From: Micromonospora sp. NBC_01813
GTDB taxonomy: Bacteria > Actinomycetota > Actinomycetes > Mycobacteriales > Micromonosporaceae
DNA length: 64,000 nucleotides
Direction of reading: 5' to 3'
Assembly: GCF_035917335.1 (NCBI RefSeq)
Contig: NZ_CP109067.1
Span: 4,897,001-4,961,000, forward strand
A program made the translations under genes and the position numbers. Shown in pieces: positions 32,714-41,704 of this stretch. The notes under the pieces are model-generated. The model worked only from the letters and a program-made list of their open reading frames with translations, did not search any database and was not told the DNA's origin. How positions within the stretch are numbered: the stretch's first letter is position 1; each line of letters begins with the position of its first letter.

Positions 32714-34075
32714 ATGTTCCACGCAATGTCTTCACGCACATCGCGCAACAGCAAGAGATTGCCACGCAACGTCGTAAGCGCACTCATACTTTCGCTGCTC
32801 ATTACTGTTGGCGTTCTCGCCTCGGGACCTCCGGCCCATGCCGTCACTGTCCGGGATGCCATTGTCACGACCGCCCAGAGTCAACTAGGTAAAACGAACT
32901 GCAGCCCACACTCTGGGTACTACAACAGTTGCGGGATCCATTGGTGTGCAAACTTCGCCCGTTGGGTCTGGTCGCAAGCGGGCGTGACGCCGGTGACCGG
33001 GCTTAACTCGTGGGCTCAGTCTTTTAAGGTGTATGGATTTGCGCACAATACGTATCACGCCAGGTCAGGCTACACGCCGCAACCAGGTGATGCAGTAATC
33101 TTTGACTGGAATCCTGGCCAAGCGGACGACCATCCGATCGACCACGTCGCGATCGTGACGGCGGTTTCGGGCGGGAAGGTTTACTACACCGGCGGGAATC
33201 AGGGAAGCGGCGCGCCTACCGTTACCCAGGTAACGGCGGAGAACATGTCACTTTCCAGCGGGTACATTGATGGCTACGTTTCCCCCGCAAATGCCGGCTC
33301 TGACAGTGGGGCACCGAGCGACGATTCCGGACCTAAGGCGGTGCCCGGCTTTGCTGATGTCAACGGTGACGGGCGGTCCGACCTCATCGCGCAGAACAGC
33401 ACCGACACGTGGGTTCGTCTCTCGAACGGCGCAGGCTACAACGCGCCGGCACAGTGGTCGAACGTTGCGTTCTATGGTTCTGTGGCTAATCACGTCGGCG
33501 ACGTCAATGGTGATGGAAGGGCCGACCTTATCGCCCAAAACGATTACTCCGTCTGGGTCATGACGTCGACAGGCAATTCGTTCAATGCGCCGACTCAATG
33601 GTCGGCCGCGCACTTCGGCGGTGCTGTTGCTGATCATGTTGGGGATATCACCGGGGATGGCCGCGCCGATCTCATCGCGCAGAACGGTTCGAGTGTTTGG
33701 GTCATGACGTCGACCGGTTCCTCGCTGAACGCGCCTGCCCAATGGTCCACCTCGGCGTTCTATGGTTCTGTTGCTGATCACGTTGGGGATATCACCGGGG
33801 ATGGCCGCGCCGATCTCATCGCGCAGAACGGTTCGAGTGTTTGGGTCATGACGTCGACCGGTTCCTCGCTGAACGCGCCTGCCCAATGGTCCACCTCGGC
33901 GTTCTATGGTTCTGTTGCTGATCACGTTGGGGATATCACCGGGGATGGCCGCGCCGATCTCATCGCGCAGAACGGTTCGAGTGTTTGGGTCATGACGTCG
34001 ACCGGTTCCTCGCTGAACGCGCCTGCCCAATGGTCCACTGGCGCCTTCCACGGCACCATCGCCAATCACGGCTAG
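32714..34075 (+). CDS. Secreted CHAP-domain protein with FG-GAP/VCBS-like repeats
   Basis: 453 aa from the ATG at 32714 (AGGAAGCAGG upstream). Residues 1-43 are a signal peptide (basic start, VVSALILSLLITVGVLA, cleavage after AHA). Residues 45-190 are a CHAP-like amidase/peptidase domain: IHWCANFARWVWSQAG (catalytic Cys), GDAVIFDW and DHPIDHVAIVTAV (catalytic His). Residues 210-453 hold five repeats of the type DVNGDGRADLIAQN, a calcium-loop beta-propeller motif. The last three are nearly identical 48-residue units. Base composition is lower in GC than the flanks, and IS debris on both sides suggests import. Cell-wall cleavage is the likely activity. Confidence 0.85.
   Translation: MFHAMSSRTSRNSKRLPRNVVSALILSLLITVGVLASGPPAHAVTVRDAIVTTAQSQLGKTNCSPHSGYYNSCGIHWCANFARWVWSQAGVTPVTGLNSWAQSFKVYGFAHNTYHARSGYTPQPGDAVIFDWNPGQADDHPIDHVAIVTAVSGGKVYYTGGNQGSGAPTVTQVTAENMSLSSGYIDGYVSPANAGSDSGAPSDDSGPKAVPGFADVNGDGRSDLIAQNSTDTWVRLSNGAGYNAPAQWSNVAFYGSVANHVGDVNGDGRADLIAQNDYSVWVMTSTGNSFNAPTQWSAAHFGGAVADHVGDITGDGRADLIAQNGSSVWVMTSTGSSLNAPAQWSTSAFYGSVADHVGDITGDGRADLIAQNGSSVWVMTSTGSSLNAPAQWSTSAFYGSVADHVGDITGDGRADLIAQNGSSVWVMTSTGSSLNAPAQWSTGAFHGTIANHG
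33629..34060 (+). repeat. Three near-identical 144-bp tandem repeats in the CHAP gene
   Basis: The GGGGATATCACCGGGG block starts at 33641, 33785 and 33929, exactly 144 bases apart, with almost no changes between units. They encode 48-residue FG-GAP-like blades. Two older, diverged units precede them. Confidence 0.85.
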
Positions 34076-34281
34076 CGGTTACACGGCGTGGGCGCGGACG
34101 ATGGTCTGCGCCCACACCGACGCGGATTCATGTAGAGGTGGACCCAGAGCGGATCACCATTCGGGAGTTGGTAACTGGCCGACAGGAGTTGGTGAGTTTA
34201 CGCCGTCAACAGCCGCTTTGCGTACAGCGGGACGCGCCACAGGTCCGAGCCAAGAGGTCGCGGGCGGCCGCGAGCCGATCC

Positions 34282-34430
34282 TGTACCGTTCGAAATTCGG
34301 CCACGGGCGTTGACCTGCTATTTGGTCGGCCATGGGATCGATGAACGGCGTCATGATGCCGGTCATGATCCTGTCGTTCAGCTACCTGATTCTTCGCCAG
34401 GCACTGCAGTTGATCATCCTGTTCGGCGGT
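34282..34430 (+). pseudogene. Left end of rve-type IS (remnant)
   Basis: Starts TGTACCGTTCGAAATTCGG at 34282 and encodes VMILSFSYLILRQALQLIILF, the same N-terminal helix as the remnant at 8329. It then runs into integrase debris at about 34430. Confidence 0.7.
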
Positions 34431-34439
34431 GAGCAAGCA

Positions 34440-34598
34440 GGACTTGGACCGGGCGTTTGTCCAGGGCGACGGCGCGGCGGCCGGCGGGGTCTTGGGTGCG
34501 CCCTCGACGATCTGGTAGCCGGCGGTAGGCCGGTTCCGCTCCACGGTGAGGGCCCCTTGGTCGAGGTCGGTTCACCGGAGTCCGCACATCCCCCCGGC
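34440..34598 (-). pseudogene. Second scrap of the decayed integrase
   Basis: Minus-strand MERNRPTAGYQIVEGAPKTP and flanking DNA align with 30550-30700 of the other decayed integrase (VERNRTTAGYTFVEGDPKTP). Only about 160 bases remain. Confidence 0.65.
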
Positions 34599-34682
34599 TA
34601 GAGTCAGGACGGCTCCGCAGAGCGTTTCAGTGAGTCGAGCACACGGTCGTCGGTGCGGCTCAGGCCGAGAATGCTCCCGAGT

Positions 34683-35111
34683 TCAACAGGCACACTTGCC
34701 GGCCATGGACGGATCAGCTTTCAGCATCTGCGTAATCGCCGACCGGAGCTGCTTGACCGTGAGGTGCTCGAGCTGACCGAGCATGCCGTCCAGTCCCTGC
34801 AGGTCGCCTGCGTCGTCCTCTGTCCGGGCTTCCTGGATCGTCCTCAGCTGCTCCTCGCTGTACAGCCGCTGCAGCAGGGCCGACAGGAAACGTCGGCGTA
34901 CCTCCTCGGTGCTCATGGCCGGCCGGCGTTCCTCGAGCGCATTGCCAGGTGCCAGCGGCTCGCCAGCAACTGTTGCCTGTACGGTCGGGGCCTGGCCGGC
35001 TTGGACGGACGGCTGGCCGTGCTCGCGAGGTCTCCAACGACCCCACGCCGACCTCACGGCCGGCACCGCCCGCTCGACCAGCCACCTCTGCACATGCGGG
35101 CTGGCCCTCAA
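34683..35111 (-). CDS. Hypothetical protein, second gene of a decayed operon
   Basis: 142 aa. The well-formed part is residues 66-142: MSTEEVRRRFLSALLQRLYSEEQLRTIQEARTEDD, then LTVKQLRSAITQMLKADPS, a helical domain. An ATG at 34916 would give only this 77-aa part; the longer start at 35111 lies 24 bases after the upstream stop and keeps the operon compact. No family is recognised. The upstream gene is frameshifted, so this gene may also be decaying. Confidence 0.5.
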   Translation of the reverse strand: MRASPHVQRWLVERAVPAVRSAWGRWRPREHGQPSVQAGQAPTVQATVAGEPLAPGNALEERRPAMSTEEVRRRFLSALLQRLYSEEQLRTIQEARTEDDAGDLQGLDGMLGQLEHLTVKQLRSAITQMLKADPSMAGKCAC

Positions 35112-35134
35112 GACTACTGGGGCGGTTCAGGCGG

Positions 35135-35907
35135 TCACTTTTCCCATGTCGTGGCGTATGGGGGCCCTGCACAGTAGAGCAAATGATCACTCAGCCACTC
35201 CAGCACCTCCACCGGCAGGGTGGACGGTTCCGCCCGCAGGGCGGCGGTGAGCTGGTCGAGCGATGAGACCTGCTGCGGCATCGTGGCCAGCGCCTGTGCA
35301 CCTCGATCAGAATCGCGCCACGCCTCGTGACTCAAGTCGGTCAGGAGGACGCCGATACGGTCGACGATCTGCGTCCAGCGGGGCATCCCCTTGTGGTTAC
35401 GCCCGTGCGTCAGCGCCCGGCTCACCAGGTAGACCTTCAACGGAGCGTCGACGCACGTATGGTCATCGAGCGTCATCAGCGCGTCGACACGGTCTTTCAC
35501 GTGCCGGCGGTACTCGCCGAGAAAGCCGTAGCCCAAATCCTTGAGTGTCTTGCCACCCGTGCCCGCCCACGCCCGGTCCGGTCCAGCAGGTGCTCCTCAA
35601 AGTCAATCAGCCCGGGGGCACGGTTCACGGCGGTCAACGCCTTGACCGCTTCACCGTGGAGCGCGGTGGACTCGGCGAACATCGCCGCATCGCTCGGTCC
35701 CCGACGGCCGGCGTGCATGTCTTCCACGGGACCGTTGCGCCAGACCTCGATGACTAGACCGACCCCAGCCGCGTTCACGACGGCGTCCGGGCCGGTGATT
35801 GTGGCTTGGGCGCACCGCTCCGCATGAAGTTCACCAAGCCCGATCAGCAACTCGCAGTTACGTGATGCGCGCACACACGCCGGCTCCACGGCCATCGTCA
35901 CCACCAT
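35135..35907 (-). pseudogene. Hypothetical gene split by a frameshift
   Basis: The first part (from 35907, MAVEPACVRASRNCELLIGLGELH to LIDFEEHLLDR) and the second part (AWAGTGGKTLKDLGYGFLGEYRRHVKDRVDAL to PPYATTWEK, ending at 35135) lie in different frames and join cleanly near 35570. Intact, the protein would have about 255 residues. VYLVSRALTHGRNHKGMPRW is its most conserved-looking block. Family unknown. A small helical-protein gene follows 24 bases downstream. Confidence 0.6.
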
Positions 35908-35959
35908 CTCCTTCTTAGCCTCAGCCCTTCAATAAGGGCGGGTCCAGATAGTGGATCTT

Positions 35960-36435
35960 GAAAGGAAGGTGCCTTCTGACCTGGGAAGATAGGACTTGTT
36001 GAGGGTCTCATCTATCCCGGACGGAAGGCACCTGTCAGGTGAAGGCTACTGGAACACGCCCGAAGATCATCTTCAGCGGCGACGGACGTGGCGTGGTCGG
36101 CCACGCCGGCGCCCGTCTGTTGACCGACGTCGCCGACGCGGCGGGGTTGACCGGGGCGTTCAGCGAAGCCCTGTCGGGGTCACGGCAGCGGCGGGGCGGT
36201 CACGACCCGGGACGGGTCGCGGTGGACCTGGCGGTGACGATCGCCGACCTGGCGGTCCTGCGGGACCAGACCGGCCTGTTCGGCGCGGTGGCCTCGGACT
36301 CCACCGCGTGGCGCGTCCTGTCGAGGATGGACAGCGAAGCGTTGGTGCCGCTACGGACGGCCCGCGCACGGGCACGGGAGGTCGCCTGGGCGCAGATGGC
36401 CGCTGCGGCGGGGGCGGCGGGTGTCAGGGCACCTG
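35960..36435 (+). pseudogene. IS1380-type transposase, N-terminal remnant
   Basis: From the GTG at 36039, KATGTRPKIIFSGDGRGVVGHAGARLLTDVADAAGL, then GGHDPGRVAVDLAV and SDSTAWRVLSRMDS, is the start of an IS1380 transposase. A few residues appear deleted before IADLAVLRDQ. The IS left end (GGAAGGTGCCTTCTGACC, near 35963) is present with an inverted partner GAAGGCACCT. The gene stops abruptly at integrase debris near 36413-36435. Confidence 0.75.
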
Positions 36436-36478
36436 GTTTCGGCCGGTTGTTCCGGGCCTTGCTCCTGTTCCGGCACCC
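36413..36478 (-). pseudogene. Third scrap of the decayed integrase tail
   Basis: GGGCACCTGGTTTCGGCCGG and GGTTGTTCCGGGCCTTG recur from 30175-30230. On the minus strand they encode the basic tail of the decayed integrase. It closes the remnant zone just before the intact two-component system. Confidence 0.55.
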
Positions 36479-36499
36479 ACAATGCCGCGAATCCGTGCG

Positions 36500-38239
36500 T
36501 CATCTCCCTGCGGGGTGCCCGATCTCCGGCAGTCTGATCGTGAACGTCGTGCCGACGCCGACCTCACTGGTGACGCTTATCGTCCCGCCGTGGTCGTTGA
36601 TGATCTGCCGGACGATCGCCAGCCCCAGCCCGCCGCCACCGGTGTGCCGGCCCCGGGCCGGGTCGGCGCGCCAGAACCGGTCGAAGATGTGCGGCAGGGC
36701 GGCCGATTCGATCCCGATTCCGGTGTCGACGACCTGGATCCGGGCGCAAGTGCCGTCCCTGTCGAGCCGCAGCGACACGGTGCCGCCGGACGGTGTCGCC
36801 CGCAGCGCGTTCGTGATCAGGTTGCCCATCGTCTGGCGCAGCCGATCTGGATCTGCGTAGACCAGCGGCGAGCTGCCATCGGCCGGTCGGGGATCGTCGT
36901 GGAGCGGCGGGTGATGGGGCAGTGTCAGGGCCACGCCGGCCGACTCTGCCAGGGCGCGGTGCGCGACGTGGCAGGTCTCCAGCAGGTCGGCCAGGTCGAC
37001 CTCGACCCGGTAGTAGGCGAGGTTCCCGGCCTCGGCCAACGCCAGATCCTGCAGGTCGTCCACGATTCGTTGCTGCAGCACGGCCTCCTCGTGCAGCGAG
37101 GCGAATAGTTCGGGGCTCGGCCGGATCACCCCGTCGGAGAGCGCCTCGAGATAGCCGCGCAGGTTCGCCAGCGGTGTCCGCAGTTCGTGCGCCACGTCGG
37201 CGACGAGCCGCCGCTGTCGCTCCTCGCCGCGCCGCAGCGACTCGGCCATCCGGTTGAACGAACGCCCCAATTCGGCGAGTTCGTCGTTTCCGTGTACCGG
37301 GACCCGGCTGTCCAGGTCGCCCCGGCCGAGCCGGTGAGCGGCGGCGGTCAGGATGCCGATCGGCCGCAGCACCCGGTGACTCAGCAGCACGGTGCCGACG
37401 ATCACCACCAGTGCCATGCCGGCGGCGGCGGCGAGAAGCGGGCCGACCGCGAGGGTGAACGCCGGATCACCGCGGGCGCCGAGATACACCACCGCGGGTA
37501 CGGGCGCGACGTCGCTGATCTGTTCGGTGAACGCCCGCGCCAGGCAGTCCAGCCGGGAATCCTCGACCGGTGGTGCCCGTCCGGGCTGCGGGGGAAAGTC
37601 CTGCGTGGGTGCCGTCAGCGGATCTTGGGCGCAGCGGGCCACCCGGAGAATGGCGGCCTTCCTCTCCTCTGGCGTGACCTCCGCCCGCTCGCATGTGTCG
37701 ACGGTGCGGTCGGCGAACGTCCGCGCGTCGGCGGAGGGGACGAAACGCGGCAGGCCGAGGGAATCCGGGAAGGCGGCGACCCCGACGCCGTTGCGGGTCA
37801 GGCAGGCGGCCACCCGGACCTCGCGCCGGTAGTTGATGATCGCGTCGATGACGGCCTCCGCCACGTTGCCGGTGGCACCCGACAACGAGATCTGGGGACG
37901 GGGATCGAGCAAACTGCTGGCGCTGCCGAGTGGTCGGGCGTCCTGTTGCCGCAGCGTGTCGGTGTCGACTATGACGATGCCGGATTCGGAGACGAGATGG
38001 ATTCGCTGGCCCGTCTGGCCGTGCAGGTCCTGGATCAGGCCGACGACGCCCTCCCAGGTGCCGTGTTGCTCGCCGTAGTCCCGCAGCCGGTCGCTGATCA
38101 GCGCCAACTGGCTCCGGTCGACGGTTGCCGAGTCGCTGAACTGCTGGGACGCCTGCCGCAGGGTCAGCCACCCGGTCGCCACGGTGGCGGTCACCGCGAC
38201 GAGGACGACCAGCAGCAGAACCCGTAGCCGGAAGCTCAC
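36500..38239 (-). CDS. Sensor histidine kinase (BaeS-like)
   Basis: 579 aa. An N-terminal membrane helix (VLLLVVLVAVTATVATGW) is followed by an outer domain of about 230 residues with several Cys (TRNGVG, CERAEVTPEE, RLDCLARAF). A second helix (LLAAAAGMALVVIVGTVLL), a HAMP region, the HisKA box DVAHELRTPLANLRG (His near residue 350) and a HATPase domain (NLITNALRATPSGG, DTGIGIE, GGGGLGLAIV) complete it. It should sense an external signal and phosphorylate the regulator upstream in the same operon, which it overlaps by ATGA. The signal is not evident. Confidence 0.9.
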   Translation of the reverse strand: MSFRLRVLLLVVLVAVTATVATGWLTLRQASQQFSDSATVDRSQLALISDRLRDYGEQHGTWEGVVGLIQDLHGQTGQRIHLVSESGIVIVDTDTLRQQDARPLGSASSLLDPRPQISLSGATGNVAEAVIDAIINYRREVRVAACLTRNGVGVAAFPDSLGLPRFVPSADARTFADRTVDTCERAEVTPEERKAAILRVARCAQDPLTAPTQDFPPQPGRAPPVEDSRLDCLARAFTEQISDVAPVPAVVYLGARGDPAFTLAVGPLLAAAAGMALVVIVGTVLLSHRVLRPIGILTAAAHRLGRGDLDSRVPVHGNDELAELGRSFNRMAESLRRGEERQRRLVADVAHELRTPLANLRGYLEALSDGVIRPSPELFASLHEEAVLQQRIVDDLQDLALAEAGNLAYYRVEVDLADLLETCHVAHRALAESAGVALTLPHHPPLHDDPRPADGSSPLVYADPDRLRQTMGNLITNALRATPSGGTVSLRLDRDGTCARIQVVDTGIGIESAALPHIFDRFWRADPARGRHTGGGGLGLAIVRQIINDHGGTISVTSEVGVGTTFTIRLPEIGHPAGR

Positions 38240-38934
38240 GACGTGACGGCCGGTACGGCGAGCCGGTAGCCACGACCGAAGACGGTCTGGACGAAGCGTG
38301 GCTCGGTGGGGTCCTCCTCGGTTTTGCGGCGGAGGTTCATCACGTGGGCGTCGACCGTGCGTTCCAGGACGTCCCGGTCGAAGCCGAACGCCCGCTCGAT
38401 GATCTGGGCCCGGGTGAACGCCCGCCCGGGTTCGCCGGCCAGCACCTCGAGGATGCCGAACTCCTTCGCGGTCAACGTCACCGGGCGTCCGGCGACCCGT
38501 ACCTCGAACCGGCCCGGGTCGATCTCCAGATCACCCACCCGCAGGATCGCCTGAATCCCGGCGTTGACCACCCCGGCCCGGCGTAGCAACGCGCGGACCC
38601 GGGCGACCAACTCCCGCGGGCTGTACGGCTTGGTGACGTAGTCGTCCGCGCCGATGTCGAGGCCGAGCAGGATGTCCTCCTCGGTGGTGCGGGCGGTGAG
38701 CAGCAGCAGCGGGACGTCGGACTCGGCGCGCATGATCCGGCAGACGTCGAGCCCGTCTACGACCGGCATCATCACGTCGAGAATCACCAGGTCGGGCCGG
38801 CGGGACCGGTACTCGTCGAGGGCGGCCCGGCCATCGCCGACGACCCGCACGCTGTGTCCCTCGCGCTCCAGATAGAGGCGTACGAGGTTCGCCTGTTTCG
38901 GGTCATCCTCGGCGACCAGAATCCGCCCGGCCAT
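38236..38934 (-). CDS. OmpR-family response regulator (BaeR-like)
   Basis: 232 aa. The receiver domain has the acidic pair (VAEDDPKQ), phospho-Asp in VILDVMMP, Thr in LLLTART and Lys in YVTKPYSP. The C-terminal winged helix is complete (VTLTAKEFGILEVLAGEPG, DRDVLERTVDAHVMNLRRK, FVQTVFGRGYRL). It is the first gene of a two-gene operon; the partner kinase starts within its stop codon. Targets could include the neighbouring dioxygenase-like gene, 65 bases away on the same strand, but that is not shown. Confidence 0.92.
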   Translation of the reverse strand: MAGRILVAEDDPKQANLVRLYLEREGHSVRVVGDGRAALDEYRSRRPDLVILDVMMPVVDGLDVCRIMRAESDVPLLLLTARTTEEDILLGLDIGADDYVTKPYSPRELVARVRALLRRAGVVNAGIQAILRVGDLEIDPGRFEVRVAGRPVTLTAKEFGILEVLAGEPGRAFTRAQIIERAFGFDRDVLERTVDAHVMNLRRKTEEDPTEPRFVQTVFGRGYRLAVPAVTS

Positions 38935-38998
38935 GACTCTCCGTTCCGATCAGTCAAGCGGCCCTTCCCTTTCGACCGAGAGAGTAGCCACAGGTCCG

Positions 38999-39919
38999 TC
39001 ACCTCAGCCAGGGGACGCTGCGGTCGAGGAGTCCGCGTTGCTTGAGAGCGGCCCGTAGCGGGATGGAGTCGTCAACATAGCCGTCCCAGTCGATGCCCCA
39101 GTAGTTGGCGGTGTGGCTGCCCTCGCCGAGCAACTGCCGCTGAACCGGGCTGCGCGCCGCCCACCAGGCGCCGGCCCGGTCGAGGTCGGGTTCGTCGAGG
39201 GGGCGGATCCAGCGGTAGGTGTAGCCGACGAAGAGCATCTTCCGGGTGATGCTGGAGAGGTTGGTGGAGCGGGAGTGCCAGAGCCGGCGGTCGAAGATGA
39301 AGGCGTCACCGGGCTCGGCGGTGATCTCGACCGCGCCGGCGGGATCCGGGTTCTGCGTGGTCAGGTCGGCCGGCCGGGGCAACGAGTTCCACAGGTGGCT
39401 ACCGGGGATGACCTTCGTCGCACCCCGGCCGGTCTGGGAGAGATCGGTCAGGACGTAGGCGACCTTGAGCGAGAACATCGGCCGGGGCAGGTTCGGATCC
39501 ATCGTCTCCGGGTCGGAGTTCTGCCGGTAGCCGTCCTGATGCCAGCCCCAGTAGGGCCGTTCCGGCTCGGTCGCCGGTGGCGTCACGTCCAGGTGGTTGT
39601 GGTGGCTGTAGATGTTCCAGCCGGCCAGCCCCCAGACGTAGGGGAACGTGATCGGGTGCGTGAGCAATTCGCCGAAGAGTTCGTCCCGCTCCAGGAATCC
39701 GAGCAGGTGCAACGTGTCGTCCTTTGTGGTGTTGCCGGCTGCGGACATCCGGGCGTGGATCCGGTCGACCGCCTCCTCCAGGGCTGCCCGGTGATCCTCG
39801 GTCAACACCTGGCGGAGCAGCAGGAAGCCCTGCTCGTGGAACTCCTTCCGGTCGACGTCGCTGATCGGCTCGTAGCCCGTTCTGCCCTGGTAGTCGAACA
39901 TCAGCCGTTCTCTCCCCAT
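38999..39919 (-). CDS. Phytanoyl-CoA dioxygenase (PhyH)-family protein
   Basis: 306 aa (an ATG at 39901, MFDYQGRTGYEP, may be the real start). EFHEQGFLLLRQVLTEDH, the iron motif WHQDGYR (His-x-Asp), then KVIPGSHLWNSLP and AGDAFIFDRRLWHSRSTN with distal His and a later Arg, identify the PhyH fold. It is a 2-oxoglutarate/Fe(II) hydroxylase; the substrate could be a lipid or a natural product. It lies upstream of, and on the same strand as, the response regulator. No biosynthetic cluster surrounds it. Confidence 0.85.
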   Translation of the reverse strand: MGRERLMFDYQGRTGYEPISDVDRKEFHEQGFLLLRQVLTEDHRAALEEAVDRIHARMSAAGNTTKDDTLHLLGFLERDELFGELLTHPITFPYVWGLAGWNIYSHHNHLDVTPPATEPERPYWGWHQDGYRQNSDPETMDPNLPRPMFSLKVAYVLTDLSQTGRGATKVIPGSHLWNSLPRPADLTTQNPDPAGAVEITAEPGDAFIFDRRLWHSRSTNLSSITRKMLFVGYTYRWIRPLDEPDLDRAGAWWAARSPVQRQLLGEGSHTANYWGIDWDGYVDDSIPLRAALKQRGLLDRSVPWLR

Positions 39920-40197
39920 CTCGTGGAACCGGGTCGCGGGAGAGTCAACCGGTCGGCTGTGAAGAAGCTGTGCGAACCGGATGTGGACGCCGTTCGATCC
40001 AAAACTTTAACCTCGGTCGGTGGTGGCCGTGGTGATCCTGTGTGGATGTCGGCGTGTCGTGTCCGAAGTGAGACGGCCACCGCTTGATGATCTTCCGGTT
40101 CCTGGCGAGAACTCGAAGACCGAAGGCGGTGGCCGTGGCCACGATTCTGGACTACCTCGGCGGGTTGGTGCTACCCACCACCCCCTGTGGTCGGGCC

Positions 40198-40953
40198 GGT
40201 GACCGATCCAGCGCAGGTGTTGGCCGACTTCCGTCGGGACCTGTACCGGTGACTGAGCCGGCGGGCGGACGTGCTGTTCGAGCTGACGGACGCGATGTTG
40301 TGTGTCGACGGGCCGGTGCACAGCCTGGTCGACCTGACCCTCGCGGCGGAGCACCGTCGGGGTCACGGCGCACTGTACGACGGGGTGAACGCCGGCCGGA
40401 TCGACATCGCCCGCCTGCGTACGAGCCTCGCCGGTCTGCCGGTGCCCCGCGCGTGCGACGGTCGGATCGTCCTCGCGGTCGACGTGAGCAACTGGCTGCG
40501 TCCGGACGCGTCGACCAGCCCGGACCGGCTGTTCTGCCACACCTACGGACCGGACGGCCACCCAGACACGGACACCCACGTCTGACCCGCCGTACCTGCT
40601 GGATCGACCACGACGGGGACCTACCCGTCATCGAGGGCACCCTGATCCGTCTGCGGGTCGACCGCTGGTGGCGGGCGTTCCTACGCCGCTTCAACCTGGA
40701 ACACACGTTCCGGCTGTTCAAACAGACCCTCGGTTGGACCCGGCCGAAGCTCCGGCGCCCCGCAGGCCGCCGACCGGTGGGCCTGGCTGATCATTGCCGC
40801 CCACGGCCAACTCCGCCTCGCCTGCCCCCTCGCCACGGACCTACGCCGCCCCTGGAAACGACCGGCCGCGCCAGACCGGCTCACTCCCGCCCGGGTCCGT
40901 CGAGGGTTTCGTAACCTCCGCGCGACGTGGAGCAGCTCGACCGCACGACGCGC
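40198..40953 (+). pseudogene. IS701-like transposase remnant
   Basis: From the GTG at 40198, VTDPAQVLADFRRDLYR meets an in-frame TGA (40250-40252) and continues as LSRRADVLFELTDAMLCVDGPV to SPDRLFCHTYG. A large internal deletion near 40570 joins it to the C-terminal part [32 protein letters not shown], followed by another frame change and [17 protein letters not shown]. Three lesions mean it is inactive. Bases 39920-40197 upstream hold no gene. Confidence 0.75.
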
Positions 40954-41020
40954 TAATCCTGGCCTCAGGTTGATCGGGGAAAATGGGCGGCGAAAGCATC
41001 GATTGGGAGGGGCTGCCGGC

Positions 41021-41704
41021 GTGCGAATCATGATCGCGGATGATGACGCGGCTATCCGTGAGTCGCTGGAGCGGGTGCTCCAGGTCGAGGGTTACGACAC
41101 CAGCACCGTCGCCAACGGTCTCGCCGTGCTCGACGGGGTCGGCGGTGACACGCTGGATCTGCTGATCCTCGACGTGATGATGCCCCGCCTCGGCGGGTTG
41201 GAGACCTGCCGGCGGTTGCGGGCGGCGGGTCGGGATCTGCCGGTGCTGATGCTGACCGCCCGGGATCAGGTCTCCGACCGGGTCGCGGGGCTGGACGCGG
41301 GCGCCGACGACTATCTGCCCAAACCGTTCGCCACCGAGGAGTTGCTGGCCCGGGTACGGGCTCTGCTGCGCCGGCGTACGCCGATCGACGGGGAGTCGCA
41401 GATCCTGTCGTTCGCCGACGTCCGGCTCGATCCCGACAGGTTTGAGGCGTGGCGGGGCGGACGGCCGCTGCGCCTGACCCGGACCGAGTTCTCCCTCCTG
41501 CAGGTCCTCATGCGCAACGCGACCCGGGTGTTGACCCGAGACGCGCTGTTCGAGGCGATCTGGGGCTTCGACATGAGCGCCACTGCCAACAACCTTCAGG
41601 TATATGTGAGCTATCTGCGCCGCAAGATGGAGGCCGGGGGTGAGCCGCGGATGATCTACACGCTGCGCGGCCTGGGGTACACGTTGCGGGAGACTCCTCC
41701 GTGA
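41021..41704 (+). CDS. OmpR-family response regulator (MprA/TcrA-like)
   Basis: 227 aa from the GTG at 41021, with GGGAGGGG upstream. Receiver: MIADDDAAI, phospho-Asp in [30 protein letters not shown]. Winged-helix effector: [54 protein letters not shown]. The stop overlaps the kinase start (GTGA). This is the second complete two-component system in 7 kb, divergent from the first and separated from it by a dioxygenase gene and an IS remnant. Confidence 0.92.
   Translation: MRIMIADDDAAIRESLERVLQVEGYDTSTVANGLAVLDGVGGDTLDLLILDVMMPRLGGLETCRRLRAAGRDLPVLMLTARDQVSDRVAGLDAGADDYLPKPFATEELLARVRALLRRRTPIDGESQILSFADVRLDPDRFEAWRGGRPLRLTRTEFSLLQVLMRNATRVLTRDALFEAIWGFDMSATANNLQVYVSYLRRKMEAGGEPRMIYTLRGLGYTLRETPP

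Noticed and set aside
33629-34060. Regular repeats that could suggest CRISPR
   Set aside because: Units are 144 bp, contiguous and in frame, without spacers. They are protein repeats.
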